A stretch of DNA of 64,000 nt from GCA-2683135 sp964507445. Its GTDB lineage: Bacteria; Planctomycetota; GCA-002687715. Below the pieces are notes generated by a model that was not told the DNA's origin, made no database searches, and saw only the letters and a program-made list of their open reading frames with translations. Both the position numbers and the translations under genes were made by a program. The DNA is taken from positions 80,352 to 144,351 of the forward strand of contig CAZDQF010000013.1 in assembly GCA_964507445.1 (NCBI GenBank), written 5' to 3'. Below are positions 59,084-64,000 of this stretch, piece after piece; the stretch's first letter is position 1, and every line of letters starts with the position of its first letter.

Positions 59084-60583
59084 ATGCGCATCCTCCTCAT
59101 GGCGGCCCTCGCGGCCGGTGGCTTGCTGGGGCAGGCCTCCGGTGAACAGCGGCCGCCCAACATCGTGCTGTTCATGGTGGACGACCTGGGTTGGCAGGAC
59201 GTCTCCGTGCCCTTCCACCTGGAGAAGACGGCGTTCAATCGGCGCTATCGGACCCCCAACCTGGAGGCGTTGGCCGCCCGTGGCATGAAGTTCACCAACG
59301 GCTACGCCTCCGCTCCGGTGTGCACCCCCACCCGCACCAGCTTGATGACGGGGGAGTGCCCGGCCCGCAATCGCATCACCTACTGGACCCTGCACAAGGA
59401 CCGTGATCAGTCCGCCGGTCACGAGCAGGTCCGGGCGCCCAGGTGGGACGTGAACGCCTTGCAGGGGCGGCGCGCGACCCTGCCTCGGATGCTCCACGAC
59501 CGTGGGGGCTACCACTCCATCCACGTGGGCAAGGCGCACCTGGGGGCGCGGGGAACCGCGGGCGAAGACCCCACGCGGCTGGGTTTCGACGTGAACATCG
59601 GCGGACACGCGCCGGGGGGACCGGGGAGCTACTACGGGGTGCACGACTTCAGCGCCAAGCATCGGAGCAGGAACCGGGTGTGGGATGTCCCCGGGCTGGA
59701 GGCCTACCACGGTAAGGAGTGCTACCTGACCGAGGTGCTCGCCGCGGAGGCCTGCAAGGCCCTGCAGGCGGTGCCGGAGGGGCGCCCGTTCTTCCTCCAC
59801 TTCACTCCGTACGGGGTCCACGCTCCGATCATGGCGAACCAGCGCTACCTGAAGAACTACGAGGGGCTCCACCCGCGGGAGGCGGCCTACGCCACCATGA
59901 TCGAGACCGTGGACGCGGCCCTCGGGGCGGTGCTGAAGCAGGTGGAGGCCATGGGGGCGACGGAGCGTACGGTGGTGGTGTTCACCTCGGACAATGGCGG
60001 GCTCTCCGCCCACGCCCGCGGCGGCGAGCGTCACACCCACAACGCGCCCCTTCGCAGCGGCAAGGGGTCTTCCTACGAGGGCGGGGTTCGGGTCCCCTGG
60101 GTGGTCGCGTGGCCCGGCGTGGTGCGTCCCGGTTCCGTGAGCGAGCAGGTGGTGGTGACCCATGACCTGACGCCCACGTTATGCGCCATCGCCGACCCTT
60201 CGAGATCCGTCGGTCCGCTGAAGGTCAAGGACGGCAAGGACCTCTCATCGGTCCTCCGCGGCGGCGGCCTCCCGGGGGCCGAGCGGTCCATTCTGTGGCA
60301 CATGCCTCACTTCTGGGGCGTCAACGGTCCTGGCATCGCGCCTTACTCGGCGGTTCGCCAGGGGCGCTTCAAGTTGATCTACTTCCATGGCGATCGACGC
60401 CTGGAGCTCTACGACCTGGAGGAGGACATCTCCGAGAGGCGGGACCTCGCCCGCAGCCACCATGAGGTTCTGGTCCGCATGGCCGGGGTGCTCACCGCCA
60501 GGTTGAAGGACGCGGGGGCGCAGATGTCCATAGACAAGACCACGGGGAAGCCGGTGCCATGGCCGGATCAGGTCACCGGCTGA
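59084..60583 (+). CDS. Sulfatase (formylglycine-dependent), Sec-exported
   Basis: This 499-residue sulfatase has a Sec signal peptide (1-20). The core opens PPNIVLFMVDDLGW, with the Asp pair for calcium. The FGly motif is C80-T-P-T-R followed by TSLMTG. Other blocks are HVGKAHLG, FTPYGVHAP and FTSDNGG. The context LLxGxxPxxxxITYW resembles sulfatases acting on glycosaminoglycan- or alga-type glycans, but the substrate cannot be fixed. It converges on the third sulfatase with only 6 bp between the stop codons. Confidence 0.93.
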   Translation: MRILLMAALAAGGLLGQASGEQRPPNIVLFMVDDLGWQDVSVPFHLEKTAFNRRYRTPNLEALAARGMKFTNGYASAPVCTPTRTSLMTGECPARNRITYWTLHKDRDQSAGHEQVRAPRWDVNALQGRRATLPRMLHDRGGYHSIHVGKAHLGARGTAGEDPTRLGFDVNIGGHAPGGPGSYYGVHDFSAKHRSRNRVWDVPGLEAYHGKECYLTEVLAAEACKALQAVPEGRPFFLHFTPYGVHAPIMANQRYLKNYEGLHPREAAYATMIETVDAALGAVLKQVEAMGATERTVVVFTSDNGGLSAHARGGERHTHNAPLRSGKGSSYEGGVRVPWVVAWPGVVRPGSVSEQVVVTHDLTPTLCAIADPSRSVGPLKVKDGKDLSSVLRGGGLPGAERSILWHMPHFWGVNGPGIAPYSAVRQGRFKLIYFHGDRRLELYDLEEDISERRDLARSHHEVLVRMAGVLTARLKDAGAQMSIDKTTGKPVPWPDQVTG

Positions 60584-60589
60584 ACCCCC

Positions 60590-62719
60590 TTACTTCAGCT
60601 CGATGACCACCGCCTTCACCTTGCCCTTGAAGGGGCTGGGTGCGGGGTAGCGGCCGACCGCGCCGTTCAGGTCCTGTCCCACCTGCAGCCCGTCGATGGG
60701 CATGCGGGTGAGCAGGGAGTTGGAGCGGCCTTCTCCGATCACCTCGCCGTCCGCGGTGAGCGTCACCCGTCCCTTGCCGTCCATGGCGGCGGCGAGCCGC
60801 AGGGCGTCACCAGGGGGCCGGGTCGAGACGACCGCGGAGAGCTGTCCGCCGACGCGGGTCACGAACCGGAGCTTGCCGTCCCCCATGAACAGGGCCCAGC
60901 CGTCGGCGCTGCCGCCTTGCGCGACGATGACCCCCTCCTTCGCGGGTCGCGTCAGGGTCGCCTCTACCGTGAACCCGCGCTTGATCACGTTGGGCGCCTT
61001 GGCGCGGCTGAGGCGGGCACCGGGCTTCAGCTCGAAGCGCCGCTGCCTGCTGAAGTCTCTCGGCCTGTCCCTGCGCCGAGGATTGAGAGGGAGGACCTGG
61101 GCCCGCTTGGCCCAGCGGTTCCACATGCCCGTCAATTCCAGGACCTTGGTGACGTTCTTCGGAGCGAGGTCCTCGGTCTCGGTCCGGTCCGCTTCCATGT
61201 CGTACAACTCCCAGGGGCCTTTGGCCCCACGAGCCACCAGCTTCCACTTGCCACTGCGCACGGCCCGGTTGCCTTCGTGTTCGAAGAACAGGGCGCGCTT
61301 GGGCAGCGTTTCACCGGCGAAGGCGGGCATCATGCTGACCCCTTCCGGAGGGAGGGGCTTCTCGCCTCCCTGTTCCTTTGGCCAGGGGGCGTTGCCGACG
61401 TCCATACACGTGGCCATGAGGTCGATGAGGTGCGCTGGTTGATGGTCCAGGACACCCTTGCGGCTGATCCCCTTGGGCCAGTGGGCGATGAGCGGCGACG
61501 CGATCCCACCTTCGTGGTTGTAGTGCTTGTACAGGCGGAAGGGGGTGTTGGAGGCGTTGGCCCAGGGCTTGCCGTACGCCACATAGGTGTCTTCGGGGCC
61601 TGGCATGACCCCGCGCCCGGTGCGGACGGGGCGGCCGTCCCGGGTCACCTTGGGGATCATGTCCCGTTGCAGCTCGTCCTTGCCCATGGGCTTCAAGGTG
61701 ACCGGTTTGCTGGGGTCCGGCCTCACCGGGCCGCTGCTGCCGTACTCTTCGGCGCAGCCGCCGTTATCCGCCAGGAACATGATGAGCGTGTTGTCCAGGC
61801 GGCCGGTCTCGCGCAAGGCGTCGACGATGCGTCCCACGCCCTGGTCCAGCCGATCCACCATGGCGGCGTACACCTCCATGCGGCGGATCATCCACTCCTT
61901 GTCCTGCTCGTCCTCCCACGCGGGGACGCCCCTGTCCCGGGTGGCCAGGTCCCAGTCCTTGTCCACCAGCCCCATGGCCAGCTGCCGTTTGAGCCGGGCG
62001 TCACGGACCGCGTCCCAGCCCTGGTCGTACATGCCCTTGTAGCGGGCGATGTCCTCGGGGAACGCGTGCATGGGCCAGTGAGGTGCGGTGTGAGCCACGT
62101 AGAGGAAGAACGGGTCGTCCTTGCGCTTCTCGTGGTGTTCCCTGATGGAGGCGACCGCTTCGTCGGTGATGGCGTCCGTGTAATAGAACGGCTGTCGGTC
62201 GGGCACGATCTGGGTGTTCTGACGAGTCAGGGAGTTGGGGTCGTAGAAGCTCCCGGCTCCGTGGATCGTGCCGTAGAAGCGATCGAAGCCTCGTTGAGGC
62301 GGCCAGTTGTCCTTGGGGCCGTCGGGATGGACGTGCTTGGACACATGCCACTTGCCGCTCATGTAGGTGCCGTAACCGGCGGGGCGCAGCACCTCTGCGA
62401 TGGTGGGGCAGGTCTTGCTCAGCTCGCCGCGGTATCCGTCGTACCCGCGGTCGCTCATCATGTGCCCGATCCCTGCCTGGTGCGCGTACAACCCCGTGAG
62501 CAGCGTCGCCCGCGTCGGGCAGCACCGGCCGGTGTTGTAGAACTGGGTCAACCGCACCCCGTCCTTCGCCAGGGCGTCCAGGTTGGGGGTGCGTATCTCA
62601 CCGCCGTAGCAACCGATGTCCGACCACCCCATGTCGTCGGCCATGATGATGATGATGTCGGGTCGGTCCTGGGCCCACGCGGTGGTGACGAAGAGAGAGA
62701 GGATGACGAGGGGACGCAT
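60590..62719 (-). CDS. Arylsulfatase with a C-terminal carbohydrate-binding-like domain
   Basis: The 709-residue enzyme has a Sec signal peptide (1-16, ending AWAQ) and the A-type arylsulfatase order: DRPDIIIIMADDMGW, the FGly motif C66-C-P-T-R followed by ATLLTG, SGKWHV, and FLADNGGCAEEYG. Having Cys as the second residue (CCPTR) is permitted by the C-x-P-x-R rule. After the usual end at about residue 520, a further 190 residues form a concanavalin/LamG-like sandwich (GFTVEATLTRPAKEGVIVAQGG, then GKVKAVVIELK), probably a glycan- or surface-binding module. It is transcribed toward the other sulfatases and shares a 75-bp gap with the divergent hydrolase gene. Confidence 0.93.
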   Translation of the reverse strand: MRPLVILSLFVTTAWAQDRPDIIIIMADDMGWSDIGCYGGEIRTPNLDALAKDGVRLTQFYNTGRCCPTRATLLTGLYAHQAGIGHMMSDRGYDGYRGELSKTCPTIAEVLRPAGYGTYMSGKWHVSKHVHPDGPKDNWPPQRGFDRFYGTIHGAGSFYDPNSLTRQNTQIVPDRQPFYYTDAITDEAVASIREHHEKRKDDPFFLYVAHTAPHWPMHAFPEDIARYKGMYDQGWDAVRDARLKRQLAMGLVDKDWDLATRDRGVPAWEDEQDKEWMIRRMEVYAAMVDRLDQGVGRIVDALRETGRLDNTLIMFLADNGGCAEEYGSSGPVRPDPSKPVTLKPMGKDELQRDMIPKVTRDGRPVRTGRGVMPGPEDTYVAYGKPWANASNTPFRLYKHYNHEGGIASPLIAHWPKGISRKGVLDHQPAHLIDLMATCMDVGNAPWPKEQGGEKPLPPEGVSMMPAFAGETLPKRALFFEHEGNRAVRSGKWKLVARGAKGPWELYDMEADRTETEDLAPKNVTKVLELTGMWNRWAKRAQVLPLNPRRRDRPRDFSRQRRFELKPGARLSRAKAPNVIKRGFTVEATLTRPAKEGVIVAQGGSADGWALFMGDGKLRFVTRVGGQLSAVVSTRPPGDALRLAAAMDGKGRVTLTADGEVIGEGRSNSLLTRMPIDGLQVGQDLNGAVGRYPAPSPFKGKVKAVVIELK

Positions 62720-62794
62720 GGCCGTATCCTACTGCCGTCGGCCCGGATCGGGCTCCAATCGGTAGACTGGAGCCCCCCATCAAGGAGCCCGCTC

Positions 62795-63898
62795 ATGCGC
62801 TGGATCTGCTTTGTGTTGCTGGTCGCCCCGGTCATGGCTCAGGACCTGTCCGCCGAGCAGGTCGCGCGCATCGCCCGCGCCATGGAGGCGGCGCGGGAGG
62901 CCCGGGGCATCCCGGCGGTCTCCGTGGCGGTGGCCCGCGGCGGCCGGGTGGTTCACGCGGCGGCCTTCGGTGAGTCGGACCTGGAGAACGGCGTCATGGC
63001 CACCACCGGGTCCTTGTTCCGGACCGCCTCCATCGCCAAGCCCCTCACCGCCGCCGCCGTCATGCAGCTGGCGGAGCAGGGACGCCTGGACCTGGACGCC
63101 CCCATCCGCAAGTACGTCCCCCAGTGGCCGGAGAAGCACGCGCCTGTCACGTGCCGCCAGCTCCTCGCGCACCTGGGCGGCGTCCGGCATTACATGTACC
63201 CGGGGGAGGCCCGGGGCACCCGCGGGTTCGACGACCTGGCGTCCACCCTGGGTCTGTTCAGAAAGGAGCCTCTGGTGGCGGCGCCGGGGTCCAAGTACGT
63301 CTACACCACCTACGGTTACACGCTCCTCGGCCTCGCGGTGGAGCGCGTCTCCTCAGAGGCGTTCGTCCCTTACATGAAGAAGCACGTCTTCGGTCCCGCG
63401 GGCATGGCCCGTACGGGGGCTGACGACCACTTCGCGCTGCTCGAAGGGCGCACCCGCGGTTATCAAAAGCTGTCGGAGCGGGAGTGGCGGGCGTTGCCGG
63501 AGTGGAAGCGTGAGGGCATCAAGCCGGGCGCGATCATGAACGCCCACCTCCACGACACCAGCATGAAGATCCCGGGCGGGGGGTTCCTGTCCACGCCTTC
63601 CGATCTGTGCCGCTTCGGGCTGGCCATGATGTCCGGGAAGCTCGTGAAGGCGGAGACTCGTGACGCCATGTGGACCGGTCAGCGGACCAGCGCCGGCGAG
63701 GAGACGGGCTACGGGTTGGGCTGGCGTGTGGCGGCGCGGAGCGGTGAGCCTGTGATCTCCCACAGCGGCGGCCAGGCGGGGACCGCCTGCTTCCTGACCC
63801 TGGCGCCGACACGCGGGCTGGCCATCGCCGTGATGACCAACCTCCGCGGTGCGCCGACCCGCCGCCTGGCGGCGGCGGTGGCCGCCGCCCTGCCGTAG
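62795..63898 (+). CDS. Secreted serine hydrolase of the class C beta-lactamase fold
   Basis: The 367-residue protein has a signal peptide (1-15, ending PVMAQ), the nucleophile motif S79-I-A-K82, a Tyr-Gly-Tyr in place of Tyr-x-Asn (TTYGYTL), and HSGG as third motif. It lacks the DUF3471 tail of its relative at 48380-49891. AAGGAG precedes the ATG at 62795. The same frame is open back to 60917, but that stretch runs antisense to a clear sulfatase gene. Esterase or peptidase activity is more likely than antibiotic resistance, as no resistance context is present. Confidence 0.9.
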   Translation: MRWICFVLLVAPVMAQDLSAEQVARIARAMEAAREARGIPAVSVAVARGGRVVHAAAFGESDLENGVMATTGSLFRTASIAKPLTAAAVMQLAEQGRLDLDAPIRKYVPQWPEKHAPVTCRQLLAHLGGVRHYMYPGEARGTRGFDDLASTLGLFRKEPLVAAPGSKYVYTTYGYTLLGLAVERVSSEAFVPYMKKHVFGPAGMARTGADDHFALLEGRTRGYQKLSEREWRALPEWKREGIKPGAIMNAHLHDTSMKIPGGGFLSTPSDLCRFGLAMMSGKLVKAETRDAMWTGQRTSAGEETGYGLGWRVAARSGEPVISHSGGQAGTACFLTLAPTRGLAIAVMTNLRGAPTRRLAAAVAAALP

Positions 63899-63908
63899 CA
63901 ATCGGGAT

Positions 63909-64000
63909 CTAACGGAGGTACTTGCGGAACGACTTGTTCAGCCGGTCCTGACCTGACCCCCTGAACCGAGTCCAGGTTCTACCTTGGGATCTGGACGAAA
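63909..64000 (-). other. Possible C-terminus of a leftward gene at the right edge
   Basis: A leftward frame enters from the right edge and ends at TAG (63911-63909), reading about 30 residues that finish SGQDRLNKSFRKYLR. The basic, helical tail looks protein-like, but the length is too short to judge. The plus-strand sequence here (63947-63965) repeats TGACC units (cctgacctgacccc), a pattern often seen in dispersed intergenic repeats, so non-coding repeat DNA is an equal alternative. Confidence 0.2.

Noticed and set aside
62643..62656. A run of ATG/ATC-type triplets resembling a microsatellite
   Set aside because: It encodes the IIIIM segment before the conserved ADDMGW metal motif of the arylsulfatase, so it is constrained coding sequence.
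60917..62794. A 626-codon extension of the beta-lactamase-fold hydrolase
   Set aside because: It lies antisense to the arylsulfatase gene; the ATG at 62795 has AAGGAG and a signal peptide.
1..64000. CRISPR arrays, insertion sequences, prophage or integrative elements
   Set aside because: No spaced direct repeats, transposase, integrase or terminal inverted repeats were recognised.

Overview
The window is very GC-rich (about two-thirds G+C by eye) and densely coded, with ATGA, GTGA or TGATG overlaps at many gene junctions. Three formylglycine-type sulfatases, a PhoD-type phosphatase, secreted proteins sharing a C-terminal beta-rich tail, carboxypeptidase-regulatory repeat proteins and multi-CXXCH cytochromes with split cytochrome b suggest Planctomycetota, probably an uncultured aquatic lineage. 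That placement is inference from gene content; no rRNA or ribosomal marker is present. I see no tRNA, CRISPR array, insertion sequence or phage gene.

Region 1 (1-11.1 kb) is a respiratory island. Leftward genes encode the N-terminus of cytochrome oxidase subunit I, the CuA subunit II and a cupredoxin. A 472-bp divergent region carries an operator-like palindrome. Rightward genes encode a Rieske protein, a cytochrome b6-like subunit, a subunit-IV-like protein, a 1057-residue cytochrome with eight CXXCH motifs and a membrane-anchored HEAT protein with an embedded lipoyl-like domain. Convergent to these lie genes for a four-helix membrane protein, a thioredoxin-fold protein without CXXC, and a 2[4Fe-4S] ferredoxin. 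Together they look like a quinol:cytochrome c reductase plus an aa3-type oxidase, with the cupredoxin and heme modules as electron carriers.

Region 2 (11.1-34.7 kb) is mixed housekeeping and secreted protein content: an M28 peptidase with PDZ, a ureohydrolase coupled to a NYN-domain protein, a LytS/LytTR two-component pair, a large carboxypeptidase-regulatory repeat protein, an M1 aminopeptidase of the leukotriene-A4-hydrolase type, a HEAT lipoprotein, an RsmC-like methyltransferase, a TPR protein, a trypsin-PKD secreted protease, a multi-pass membrane protein, an ABC-F ATPase, an fRMsr-like GAF protein, an EamA transporter with a coupled secreted protein, an orphan type II thioesterase and an HtrA protease.

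Region 3 (34.7-40.9 kb) is a divergent uronate catabolic cluster. Leftward are GH88 unsaturated uronyl hydrolase, an SDR dehydrogenase and KDPG aldolase; rightward are a PfkB-type KDG kinase, a tagaturonate-reductase-like enzyme and a zinc-dependent sugar-acid dehydrogenase. The logic is cleavage of unsaturated uronides, conversion to 2-keto-3-deoxygluconate, phosphorylation and aldol cleavage to pyruvate and glyceraldehyde-3-phosphate. No KduI-type isomerase is present.

Region 4 (40.9-64 kb) holds envelope and scavenging genes: a DUF442/PTP-like lipoprotein with a DUF481 outer-membrane protein, an alpha/beta hydrolase, an RND/MMPL exporter, two secreted or lipoprotein genes of unknown role, an endonuclease/phosphatase lipoprotein, two serine beta-lactamase-fold hydrolases, a retropepsin-like lipoprotein coupled to an MscS channel, an esterase with a tandemly duplicated leader, a PhoD phosphatase, and a sulfatase/transglutaminase/sulfatase run facing a third sulfatase. 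With the uronate cluster this fits growth on sulfated, uronate-containing polysaccharides, although no lyase or SusCD pair is in view.
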